Source: Dallia pectoralis | Taxonomy: Eukaryota > Chordata > Actinopteri > Esociformes > Umbridae | NCBI GenBank assembly: GCA_029465975.1 | Contig: CM055744.1 | Coordinates: 8,848,553 to 8,912,552, forward strand | Direction: 5' to 3' | Length of the DNA stretch: 64,000 bases | Shown: one piece after another, positions 46,600 through 58,700 of the stretch | Layout of the letters: every line of letters begins with the position of its first letter | How positions within the stretch are numbered: position 1 is the stretch's first letter | The notes under the pieces: generated by a model | Seen by the model: the letters and a program-made list of their open reading frames with translations, nothing else | What the model was told of the DNA's origin: nothing | The model's database searches: none | Made by a program: the position numbers and the translations under genes

Positions 46600-48370
46600 G
46601 AGACAATGTGTAGGTACTGTCGCTTAAGTACTTTAGTCAACAATAGTGGGATCAATGAAGACATCGTCTACAATCATTGATCACAAAAACAATCTTACTT
46701 TTATAGCAAAAACGTAGACAACAAAACGTTTAATGAGTAACACACGACTGATAAGTTATTTTATTTGCTTTGGAAGAGACCACACGTTTTCAGGGAATGC
46801 AGAACAAAGTACATGGTAGGAGCAGCACGTACTACACGACACATGATTTGATTTACAACATTGACGTCTTTCCAGAAAACAACCTGTGTGTCCTTAACAC
46901 TGGGTTAGAAGAAGTCAGATATCCGTGACAATCTGACAAATTGCATACAAACTTTACATATTGATTGAAAAATGTATGAATACAAAATGGTATTGTGCTT
47001 CAAGCTGTCTAGAGCAACTGAATTAATACAACCCAGGGGAGATCTCCCGTTGGGCTAATCACCGGGCTATACTGGGCCGGTAGGATCACAGGGTGGGTTT
47101 CTGACATTTTAACCGGACAGACCACAGGAGTTCATCCAGTTGCCATCGGTGACTGACAGCTTTAAAGTCCTAAGGCTTAACAATGTGCAACCCACACTCA
47201 CCAGAAAAACTCTGACCGCCATCAATCAAAACGTTGTCTCATAGGCCTATTGCGTCAGTGTTTCTGGATTTCTCCGTGTTGGCTTAAGGCTTCTATCAGC
47301 CACAGGAACTTGATTGCAAATCCCAAGAACTAGTATCTTTAAACCAGCAATCAACATGCTGTTCCTAAGAGCTCCCATGGCTCCTATTAAATAAATGACT
47401 GGTGGTTCGTAAATGGTCACAGAATGTTGCCATATGCAATCCTGGCCAGAGCCGGAGCCTTTTGTAAATCCTATCTTATCTATGTTTTTCTTACCCGATT
47501 GGAGCCTATTTCTCTGATGTCAGCCACACTTAGAAACAAATTGACCATTGTTTTTCAATCCGAAGCTTTGCCAGAATCCATTAATCTTTTTGAAATGGGC
47601 CCTTCCCCAAACATACTGTGTAATAAATATAACACATATTTTCGAGAGACTAGGGGTCTGAAATCCGATGAACACAATGACATTTCACTCGGGCAGATTA
47701 TTGTTTGTGCACAACTTCCTACATGTAATTTGCGTATCGCTGATGTCATATTTTGACTTTCGATTTGGCTTTCTGTATGTTTCCCATAAATGTATACATT
47801 TTACACATTTACACAATATTTTAAAACCACACAAATACTGAAACAATATACAGTGCAGTCAATACATATTTAATCTGTGACATTTTAATTTTGTATCCTG
47901 CACGTTCATATGAAATAAAGCAATTATTAAGGGTATAAGTGGAGACTGTCAGCTACAATTAGAAGGTATTTACATCCATAATACTTACACTCAAATGAAC
48001 ATAATCTTTTATAAAGTTCATATTTAGCAGTTGCTTGCAAATCTTTTGAATTGGATGACAGCATGAAACATTCCCCTAATTGACATGAACATTCCCTGGA
48101 AATGTTCTCTGATGATGGATTTTTAATTACTTGGCCTTTCCGTTTTGACCCACACAATTCCTTGGTTGTTTTAACAGTATAATTGGGGTGATTGTAATGC
48201 TGCAAGGTGAAGTGCTATATCAAATGAGGTGTGAGACAGGTGGTTGTATTGTGATGTTACTTGGGCCCTGGTGATCTAGGCGGCATTCCCTTCTGCTTGC
48301 TGAGAGACTACAAATCCAGTAAAAGAAGTTCAACCCCGAGATGCAGACAAAAATAAACTGTGTTAACTGG
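46600..48370. other. Intergenic sequence with an unrecognised open frame
   Basis: Plus-strand frame 47424-47756 (110 codons) has no domain I recognise and no supporting context; it may be chance. No repeats named in this stretch. Confidence 0.3.
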
Positions 48371-48375
48371 CACAT

Positions 48376-48640
48376 ATCAGAATCAGAATCAGAATCAGAA
48401 AAGTGTTTATTCGCCATTGAATGTGTGAACAGACAAGGAATTTACTGTGGCAGGAAGGTGCTTACATGCAACATAAGAATAGAACAATATAAATTAAACT
48501 AAAGTGATGAGGGGGTAGAGGGATAGTGTGTACAAAAAAATAACAATAAGATACCAAAAAACAACAGTGCAATAGAGCAAAAATTGTAGTGCAAATCAGG
48601 CAATGTGCAAAAGGAGTGGGTCAGAGTTCGAGGCTTAAGT
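48376..48640 (-). repeat. LINE 3' end, antisense, with (GATTCT)n tail
   Basis: Starts with a TCAGAATCAGAATCAGAATC tail repeat on the plus strand and continues GTGTTTATTCGCCATTGAAT and ACAAGGAATTTACTGTGGC, the reversed 3' end of a common fish non-LTR element. No coding part. Confidence 0.6.
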
Positions 48641-49179
48641 GAGATGGGTCATAGTTCAAGGCTTGTGTGCACCCCTGGCCTTGTTGAGGAGGCCAGTAGC
48701 ACATCTAATATAAATAGGCTAATGATAGACAGGAGAGTTTTGGTTAAGAAGGAGACACCATACTGGAGTTTGTATAATTGTTAAGATTTGAGAAGTAAGA
48801 TGAACAGTTGTGTTAAACTTTGACTCTGACTCGAGTTTAGCTTTGTTGAAAGCAATACATTTACGTTTTATTTTCGAAACCTTTTTCTATTTACCCATAC
48901 TTCCTGGACACCCCTGTAAAATCACAGTGTTTAAGCACACAATATATCTGAACACTTTCAGATGTCATCTTACTACTACTGTCAGGGGGAAACATCCCAC
49001 TAAGCTCTCACTCAAGTCTAGAAAGGGTGCTGAGTTGGTTGGGTATCCCCATTTTAATTTGAACTCAGTTCAATCTGTTTCTAATGCACTGCCCCACAAA
49101 ACGAAGTTGTCATCCATTTTCAAAACTTCTGGCATAGAAAAAATATGAGGAAGAGTTTATTGCGTCAAGCAAATAGCTT

Positions 49180-49400
49180 GTGAATATGAAACAATCCAAA
49201 TGCTCACACAATGCAAAGAAAAAGCAATATCCCTGAAAAAGCAGAATCCCCTGAATACCAATACAAACACAGACACTAGACAGAGAAAAAAAACTGTGCC
49301 TAGAAGGCCAGCATCTGAGAGAACAGTTGAAGTTGAGAATGATGTGTTACCAGAACTATAAATTGAAGCTGCCAATTAAGGACCTGTGAGGAGACTGTTT
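49180..49400 (-). mobile_element. Tc1-like transposon fragment
   Basis: Contains CTGTGCCTAGAAGGCCAGCA and GAAGCTGCCAATTAAGGACC, matching the N-terminal coding end of the Tc1 family at 59.5-60.1 kb and 7.0-7.16 kb, read from the back. Confidence 0.6.
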
Positions 49401-49519
49401 CTCCCAAAATAATTGTGGCATTCGCATTTGGAAGCTGTTGCTGTTGTCAATGAATCTGTTCCATGTAAAAAAGCCTGTTCACAACATCCAGACACTCTCT
49501 AGGTGTTATATCATCAGGT

Positions 49520-50130
49520 GGAATATCATTATCCATGCCTACCATGAAAATAACACATCACAAGAGGAAATGCAGCGGGTGCAAAGCATTCAAAAGCCTC
49601 AAGAATAGAAAGTCCAGATTAGAAAGGAAAAATGGCTGCAACATCATCTGTAAAACATGGTGGAGGCAGTGTGATGGCATGGGCATGTATGGTGGAGGCA
49701 GTGTGATGGCATGGGCATGTATGGTGGAGGCAGTGTGATGGCATGGGCATGTATGGTGGAGGCAGTGTGATGGCATGGGCATGCATGGTGGAGGCAGTGT
49801 GATGGCATGGGCATGCATGGTGGAGATGCATGGTGGAGGCAGTGTGATGGAATGGGCATGTATGGTGGAGGCAGTGTGATGGCATGGGCATGTCATATTC
49901 TGCAATGGGCGAGTCAATCACCTGATCTTAACCCGATCGAGTATGCATTTCACTTGCTGAAAATCAATGTTAAGGCTGAAAGACAAATGAACAAGCAAAA
50001 ACTGAAGACAGCTGCATTAAAGGCCTGGCAAGAATCACAAAGGACCAAGTGCAGTGTTTGGTGTCCATGAATTCAAGACTTTTCTACGCAGTCACTGCTA
50101 AGCAAAGGATTCTCGACAAAGTATTGAATA
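49520..50130 (+). mobile_element. Tc1-like transposon fragment with minisatellite expansion
   Basis: Plus strand. TMKITHHKRKCSG, then a GGGSVMAWACM strand that has been multiplied into a 32 bp tandem array (49660-49890), then LQWASQSPDLNPIEYAFHL and LKTAALKAWQESQRTKC in 49900-50070. The glutamate of the triad (LNPIE) is kept but the frame is broken by the array. Confidence 0.8.
49655..49890. repeat. 32 bp minisatellite inside the Tc1 fragment
   Basis: Unit ATGGTGGAGGCAGTGTGATG plus GCATGGGCATGT, about seven copies, one shortened to ATGGTGGAG. Because 32 is not a multiple of three, long open frames appear in all frames on both strands; these are not genes. Confidence 0.93.
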
Positions 50131-50885
50131 TTAACATTGTTTTGTATTTCTTTATTGAACATTTAAAAATGTTTGTTAATTTGTCCAATTACATTTGAGT
50201 CCCTGAAATAACTGTGTATGAAAATGATTCCAATTCCTAAATGTTCCATGAGATATTTTCGTTCAACCCCTTGAATTAAAGCTGAAAGTCTGTTTCATTT
50301 GAAATACATTGTGGTGGCGTACAGAGGCAATATTATAAAAATTGTGTTCAGTTATTTCTGGACCTAACTGTATATCACTAAAAAAGCCTACACAATAGAT
50401 AAGGCCACAGAAAAACTTGACTTCATTGGAAAGATATGCATGTATTCTGATATGCTTTATTTGAGAGGGAAGCAGGAACGATAGTGGAGAGAAATTTCTG
50501 AATTGTAACCCATACAGTACTACAGCAGTACTTATACAAAGGGCATTGACTGAGACAACTGGACCTCCCACGAAGACCTGCTTTATGCTGTTTTTATAGG
50601 ACGTGGGAAAATACTTTATCCCAATGCTCTTCAGAAACCCAACCCCACCACTCCAATCCTCAACATTGTTTATTTTGAAATCGATATAGTAGTTTACCCA
50701 CCAATATCATGAATATGGTATTAATGTAATATGTCGGGAAACTTGATGGATTATGCCGAAGAGTGTACTTCTCCTCGGGCGTCTCCGGCTTAAACCACTC
50801 CCACAGGTTTAGTGGTAACTGCATTAAGTACATTTTATACAAATGTAGACAGATTAAAATAATCAAGTTTCCAAGTGCTTATTTT
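50131..50885. other. Intergenic sequence, nothing recognised
   Basis: No gene or repeat identified. Confidence 0.35.
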
Positions 50886-50889
50886 GGGT

Positions 50890-51325
50890 ATGAACCACCA
50901 AGAGCAAACTACATCGGGTCCGCAGTTCTCCCTAGGAGGACGGGGTGTTCGGAGAGGACCGCAAGGAGGAACACCCACGGCCCTGGTACCACAAAAAGGC
51001 CACCCAGGGCCCCCATCTCCAGCGTTTCTGAGCGGGCCCCCCTCTCCAGCATGTCAGAGCCAGTCCCCTCTTACAGCGTACCAGTGCTGGATGAAGCTGA
51101 GGAGGACTGTCCTCTACTACCCTCCACCCAAGTTGGAGGAGGACCCACCAGTGCCGATCGCCCTTGTACCGGTCACGTCAATGCCGATTGCCCCAGTGCC
51201 GGTCGCCTCAGTGCCCAGTTTTTTTCTGTCAACCATACATGGGAGTCTTTCAAGCAACTTCACATCACATAAATGTTTATTGTTTGCACTGTGGGGTTTG
51301 TGCTGGGTTTGGGGAGTTTAGGCAG
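50890..51325 (+). mobile_element. LTR-element internal fragment
   Basis: Shares with 35400-35500 the words ACATCGGGTCCG, GAGAGGACC and ACACCCACGGCCCTGG, so it is a piece of the same LTR-element family. Its proline- and serine-rich reading frames (50763-51321) overlap in two frames and are not a known protein. A short repeat AGTGCCGATCGCC / ATGCCGATTGCC / AGTGCCGGTCGCC lies at 51150-51215. Confidence 0.55.
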
Positions 51326-52686
51326 GGGATGAACTGTTGATGTTCAAAGGGCACACTTTTTTGTAGTATGACTTTGTCGCCATGGTCTTTAAAAATACAT
51401 GTTTCCATACGCATTCAACTTTTGGATTGACTCTGCTTTAACCATCTCTTCTTTTATTCCTGTCAGATGGATGAATTCACAAATGAAATCTACCAGTGAC
51501 TTGTTTCCAAAAAAAGTACCTAAATATTTCAGTTTATGAAGTCGGAGTGAAATTGGCCACCTATAGTTCTTATACAGCGATGAATAGACAACTTTAGCAA
51601 GAATGTCTGTGTTTAAATTTTAACTGTGACATTTGTCAATGATGGGGAGTAGACCAATGTTTTTAGACTGCAGGAGGTTTCTTTCATAATTCAAACACCT
51701 GAGTAAACGTTGCCTGCTGTTCTGCAGTCTATTTCTTTTCTTTAGCACAGGGCTGAGGGCTGGTGAACACTTCAATGTTTGTTTGGGTCTGCAAACTTGT
51801 CCGTATTTACTTTTGAGTGGTGAGTTAAATGTATTGTAATGTATGAAAATAAAATATCGGAGTTGTAGTATTTACCAGACACCACAAACTCCAAAGGTTC
51901 CTTAATGCTATTATAACATGTTTACCAATGTAACTGAAACAGGAAAACATGTATGTGGCATATATTCTGATATACTACAGGTAACAGACAATTAGCATCC
52001 CAAAAATAAATCCATCATGTGTATTTGTCTCATACAGGTTTTCACCAAATGAAAAGAACTTTGACCTTTGTGTACACAACAAATATCAATAGCCTTTGTA
52101 TGTATCTGTAACTAACAGAATTTTTATATGTAGAAAAATCTCTTAATTTTAAGATTTACTCATTAACATCATAAATAATTTCTAAGAATGTACAACACAC
52201 CTAATCATAACATAAAACATGCTATCCACACAACTTTTACATTCGATTAGTTCATTATTTTCAGTCCTATTCCAACATTTAAAATATGGGACAATTTGGT
52301 AAATTTATTTGTATATGTATTTATTTACATTTCCATGTTTATTTGGTAAATGCATGCTTTCCTATGTTTTGGTTTTTACAGATGTGAACCTGTTTGTTAT
52401 TTGTCAAAATAATTTGATAAGCAGAAATTCAGTAATTATTAATGACAGATGTAAGGAAACAAAAACATAACTTCTACCAGTATCTGTTTGCTTATGTTGT
52501 TGTTTGTGTATGGGCATTTAGTACATTGCAGATTCTGCATTTAATGCTGTTACATCTAATTGTAAATTACTAATCACAATAATTTAGAGAAATCATTAGG
52601 TATAACAAGCTGGCAAGCAGATTACAAAAATGAGCAGAAAGAACATAATGAATTAAAATTTTCCAGGCGGTAAGTTCACTGCTGCA
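51326..52686. other. 3' flank / probable 3' UTR of rspo4
   Basis: AT-rich region downstream of the rspo4 stop on the minus strand. Candidate AATAAA signals on the minus strand lie near 52304-52309 and 52319-52324, about 370 nt past the stop, but such words are frequent here by chance. No other gene. Confidence 0.35.
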
Positions 52687-52754
52687 TTATTCAGGAGTTT
52701 CCACTTTCTTTAGTCTTTCATCAGCAGTTTCTCTTTCTTTTTTTCGTCTTTTGT
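52687..52754 (-). CDS. rspo4: rspo4 exon 5: short basic C-terminal tail and stop
   Basis: 68 nt, phase 1 in, acceptor CACCAACAG, TAA at 52687-52689. Joined to exon 4 it adds DKRRKKERETADERLKKVE and TPE, a lysine/arginine-rich tail as all R-spondins have, about 22 residues against roughly 36 in human RSPO4. Supported by reading frame, phase, acceptor and composition. It is too short to show as an ORF. A different last exon elsewhere in 52755-55790 was looked for and not seen. Confidence 0.75.
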
Positions 52755-55700
52755 CTGTTGGTGAAAAACATGCAATATTATAAAATCATGTATTGCACAA
52801 TGCATAACGACTCTTAGAATCAGGATATTTTTGTGCAACTAAAGTTGGGCAAAAACTGTACGCTGAACATTCTACCATCTGCTTAAATTTGCAACAACAA
52901 GTACCATATTTGGAGAAGCTTGACCAATTGGCATTAATCAAAATAGCTATTAGGGTTTAGATTGAAAAAACTTTCTTAAATTCATATAGCATAAAAAAAC
53001 TTCCCCTTAACCACCTAACTTGTGGAGTGTGGGGATTACTGTAAATATCTCACCCTGACAAGTCAGCATCCACAATATTCATTTGAGAAAGATTGTTATT
53101 CAACCGAAAAACATATTTTAATAAAAAATCACTAGAACTAGGATAACTGAGTCATGTTTGTAGGCCTCTATAGGATTGAGGTCAGGGCTTTGTGATGGCC
53201 ACCCCAATACCTTGACTTTGTTGTGCTGAAGTCATTTTGCCAGAACATTGAAAGTATGCTTGGGGTCATACTAGTCCATTTGATAGACCAAGCTTTACCT
53301 TCCTTATAAATTTTTTTGAGATGTTTCAAAATGTCCACATTATTTGCCTTATTCCTTGTACCTTCCTGATGCCATCCATTTTGTGAGGTGCACCAGTCTA
53401 TTTTACAGCAAAGCACCCCCACAAAATGATACAGCCGCCCTCGTGCTTCACGGTTGGGATGGTGTTCTCCGGCTTGCAAGCCTTCTCCTTTTTCCACCAA
53501 AAATAACAATGATCATTATGGCCAAACAGTTCGATCTTTTTTTCCTCAGACCACAGGACATTTGTCCACTACTATGATCTCTGTCCCCATGTGCAGTTGC
53601 AAACGTAGTCTTTTTATTACCTTTTTTAGGAGCTGTGGCTTTTTTCTTGCTGAGTGGCCTTACAGATTATGGCAATATAAGTCTCATTTTACTGGGGATA
53701 TAGATACGTTTAGCTCTGTTTCCAGCACCTTCACAAGGTTCTTTGCTGTTGTTCTCAGATTGATAGAATTGACAGAACACATCCCCCTCCTGAGCGGAAT
53801 GACGGCTGCACAGTCCTATAGTGTTATTACCTGCGTATTATTGTTTGTGCAGATGAATGTGGTACCATCAGGCATACGGATATTTCTCCCAAGGATGCAC
53901 CAGAGTCGTGGAGGTCAATTCTTTATCTGAGTTCTTGGTTGAATTTTTTTTATCCATGATCACAAGCAAATAGACACAGAGTTCAAAGGATGGCCTTGAA
54001 ATAAGCATTGTAATGTTTTACTTTATTTAATGTTTTACTATACAGTTTATTTTAGAGAATATTACGAATTATGTGGTATTTTAAGCTAAACTGGTAGTAT
54101 TGGGCTATCTTGTGCATGAGCTAATGATGCAATTACAAACAACTGGCAAAGAAACAAAATTGAGAATAATTCAGAAATAATTTCTAGAATAAAGTTACTT
54201 TAAAATTTCAGTTCAATGCCCCATTCTTCTTTAAGACATTTGTAAACAAATGGTACACGTGATACTGTTTAATTCCACAAGAAGGTATTCATGACTTAAA
54301 AATGATAAATGACCTGCTTACTTCTGTATTGAGCTTTAAATAATACACAAATGCAAACTGTTGTTAAAACGTTTGGGTTCACTGCGAAATGTCCTTAGTT
54401 TTTAAATAAAAGCCAATTATTTATATATTGAAACAACATTAGTGTGGACATTGTGTATCTTGTAAATAACTGTTGTAGCTGGAAATGGTTGACTTAATGG
54501 AATTTTCACATAGGCGAACAGAGGAACATTATCATCAACAATCTCTTCTGTGTTACAATGGCACACTGTGTTTGCTAATCCAGGTTTATCATTTTAAAAG
54601 ACTGATTGATCATTCAAATATGTTAGCACACCTGAATTAAAGTGCTGATAAAAGAAGACTTGTTTTTGGAGAATCAGCAATTGTGGGTTTGATTTCAGAC
54701 TTAAAATGCCATGAAAAAAAAGCTTTCCTCAGAATTGTCTCAGTCTATTTATGTTCTTTGAAATAAAGGCTATTCAATGCGCAAAATTCTCCTTACACTG
54801 AACAGTGCAATATGGCTCTAACCAGATTAAAAAGCTTCACTGTGCATGTTCTTACTCTGACTTTCAGTATGTTTTTTTTCCAAAGGATGTGTTTAACTTG
54901 CAAAAGGTCACTGGGCTACAGGTCATTTCTAGAGGTGAGCTAAACGTGTCAAATGTCACTGGACTACAGGTCATTTCTAGAGGTGAGCTTAACTTGTCAA
55001 AGGTCACTGGGCTATATGTAATTTCCATAGGAGAGCTAAACTTGTCAAAGGCCAAAGGGCTACAGGTCTTTTTAGCACACAAAACCCAAAGGATATTTCC
55101 ATATTGAAAGCCCATTCCACGACCCAACACAAAATCTGTATCTGTAATTCATGCTTGACGTTAAAAGTAAAGCAATGTGAATGGAAAGTAAATGATCCCT
55201 GTAAACTTCCATATGCTGTAAACTTCCATAGTAGCATCAAGAGGAGAAAATAATTTTAATCAAAAAGAGAATGTCTTGAATATGAAGCCAAAACTAGGAG
55301 TCAATTCAAAACGTATTTACTTGAACGCAATACTTCTGTTTCATAGCCCTAAATGTAAAACAAATGCTTTACTTTGCAAATGTAAAAGTGTGGCATTTTG
55401 AAAGACATGTTTCAACTCAGATTGGATTCATTCTGTCAAATAATAAAGAACATATGACATGCGTAACCTCAGGATGATAGCCGAAGCGTAACTACTACTT
55501 CAGTTACAGCAGGGGGAAAAAGAAAAACATAGGCAAGGATAAACGCTAATCAATTGCATTGGATGATGCGAATACTGCCATTACTTTATTACGTTATTTA
55601 ATATGTCATGCTAAATAGAGGAGTGAATGGGAAAGGCCTAAATAGCAGTGGTCTAGAAATCATTCTTCAGCCTTAATGCAGAACCTGCACCAACATTGCC

Positions 55701-58700
55701 GGTGTTGGCAACATCTAGACCGTAAGCATTATGACCCAACATTTGTCTGACAGAGATGGAATACATTATTCTGGTTAGAAACATCATGTACAGCTCACCT
55801 TCAGGACATCTCTTTCTCATTCTACACTCTCTGCTGTCACTCTGAGCTGGACAGAGCAACGTGTTCTCATCGGGCGCCTTCCAGGACAAAATGCGGGTCC
55901 GAGTTTGGCGCCCCCTCTTGAAGCCACAGCTTTGGCCGTTGCGGAGGCAGAAGCTCCACTCTCCCCAGTCACCCACACGGCTGAACGCACATGCTTCTGG
56001 AGAACGATTAAAATGTCATTATTTTAGACGGAGTGAGCTAGTTACCAAACTAGGTATCGCAGGCACATACTGTAAAGTAAAAATAAAAAACGTGTGAATA
56101 ATGCAGCTTCAGAATGAAGCCATTGGTGGACTTTTGTTCATCCAGATAAAGTCACGTTAGCTGTCAGATAAAACCCGCAAAAATAATCTTCTGAGTCATG
56201 GGTTGGTTTACCACTGAAACTAGGCCTATGTCATTGGGGATTTATTGTACTCTTCTTCACGGAAGAAATTACAAAATCCCACCCACTGGGCGCAAAGATA
56301 ATTTCAATATTTAATTTGGATTGTGGTGGAATGTTCAACAAAAAAATGTACAGAAATGTTTCCACATCATTGAATATAGGTTATAGTTGGGTGAAGAAAA
56401 TCCTAAACATGAGTTGAATAACTCTTTGCCAGTATCTGTTAAAGCACTCTAAGCTCCTGACTCTGGAACAGGCTTGCCCCCTAGTGACATGGCTCAATAA
56501 TTGTCTTCTCTCCCCCCTCTACATAAAAGCCTACTAGATGATAACGGGTGAATGGTAAAGCTTACACATGTTGTGTGTTGTGACACATTCCTCCCGAGAT
56601 CGTCATTTAGACGTTGTCTGTGCCGTCATAAAGTTTCGCTAATCAGTTTATTACACATACCTTTAAAGTATTGAGTGCATACTCATAGATATTCAACGCA
56701 GGCGGAATCATGACCACCTTCTCTTTAAATCACTCACCGAGGCAGTCAGCTTGGTGTGGAAATGTACCATCTGGACATCTTCTCAGGCACCTGCCTTTAA
56801 ACAGCTGTAGTCCTTCTTTACATCTAGTGCAGAAGTCTTTGCTGAAACATCTCTCACATTCGCTCGATCTGCATTCTTTTGATAGAAAAGAGAGAAATGA
56901 GAAAGAATGGAGCAAATGTGTAAGCCTTTTCCTCTACTTTGTCACTGCATTAATTTAACTTGCCATTGAAACACTATAATTGCCAAAGAGTGTCCACCAA
57001 AACAATCTGACAGACGAGGCAGGCTCAATGATGAAGGCACATATTGTAAAACAAGACAAACTTGTCTGTTGGCTGTTTACATCCTTTAATACTAATTGTT
57101 GAAATAGAAAACTGATAGATAATCGACAGATTAGGACAGTCAGTATTCTCCAAAATAATTTCCAAACAAATAAAACATATTTGAGTGAAGGCACTAGTAA
57201 CAGGCTAACAGCAAGCATTGTTGAATCATCGTGTTGACTTCTTTGAAACAGTCTTTTGGTATAGACAAGAGCAGTGGAAGTGAAGGTAGTGAGCAGGTAG
57301 TTCAAATTTGACAATTTCATCTAAACTCACGTATGGGAGGGCAACTCTCGATCTGCTCAGTCTAAATTGTTCTCCGTGCTTGCCCCGCAATTGTGGAACA
57401 ACTCCACTCTGGAGATCAGATCATCGGACTCTCTACCAATCTTCAAAAAACGTCTAAAAACATTCCTCTTCAAACTGTACCTCCAGTAGCTCCATGAATG
57501 GAGCTCCACAACTCTCGACTGTTCGAAAACTTCACTACCGAATCATTCTTCTACGATTATCACCCATTCCTCCTCTCCTAGCACCCCTTCTATCTCTAGC
57601 ACTTCCCCCTGCACCCACCCAGGAACAATGTACTTATTGCCTTTTTGATGTGTGTTTTAGCTATATGTGAAATGCCTGCACTTATTGTAAGTTGCTCTGG
57701 ATAAGAGCGTCTGCTAAATGCGCAAAAAATGTAAATGTAAATGTAAATGGAGGACTATTAGTGCCATATTATGAAATATATAAATATAAATACATAAATA
57801 AATACTTAAGTATAAAATTAAATACTTAAATATATAAATACTTATTGCATTTGCGAAGTGTACATTTATGAATCTTCCAAATACAATAGACATTGCAGTT
57901 GGATGGTGTGTATGGAGGACTATTGTCTATTGCATTTGAACTACATACAATATCCCACCATCCAAATGCAATGTCTATTGCATTTGAGCTGCTTGCAACT
58001 TAACACAGTCCAAATGCAATGAGTATGTTTTCATGTATATATTTAATTATGTATTTAATTTTTCAATTATATATTAATTTTTTAGTTTTTTTATTGTTTG
58101 CTTATCTGTGAAGGTCAAATGCAATATGAAGCATGGAGGTGTGACTTTCAGTTAGATTGAGAGTGTTCACATGTGATCACATTTGAACACACTGGATCAT
58201 ACTACAAGGAAACACTGAAACTTGTTTGTGTGCTATTTGATTGACACCTTTCATCTGATGAGCATAGAAAGCAAAAAGCGATTTCAGCACCTTGCGGGTG
58301 CTGTATGCCTAGAAGAAGCCTGCTTGCTCCATTTAAGCCCATCAACAAATGGTGATGAATGTAATGAGTTATTAAACATGTTACAACCTCTTATAACGGG
58401 AAGTGGAGAATGCGACTTGTGTCGTGTGTCTTTATTTCTGCCTGTGCGACTTAAGCCCAACATACTCTGTTAAACACCTTGTGTCGGTATTTTATCTGCC
58501 ACTAAAAACATTGTTACGGCGAATTCAGTATTATTTTGGACGTGTTCAGACGGCTGTAAACCACTGTCCAGGTCCCTAGTATTGAGCTATTGCTCGGTGC
58601 TGGAAGTCTGGTTGACGCAAAGAAAATAAATCAAAACATGCCACTTTCTAACAATATAAATTCGTGGGTTAACTTGTTTTTTAAAGTGCCACATTTTGGA

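Noticed and set aside
47424..47756. 110-codon plus-strand open frame
   Set aside because: No similarity recognised; its length is possible by chance in 64 kb.
49558..49921. Several overlapping long open frames on both strands rich in His, Pro and Met
   Set aside because: They are translations of the 32 bp minisatellite, whose length keeps all frames open.
50763..51321. 169- and 148-codon proline-rich open frames
   Set aside because: Two overlapping frames of the same LTR-element fragment; no recognisable product.
54805..55130. Open frames on both strands with a 16-residue repeat
   Set aside because: Produced by a 48 bp tandem repeat inside an intron; no other coding evidence.
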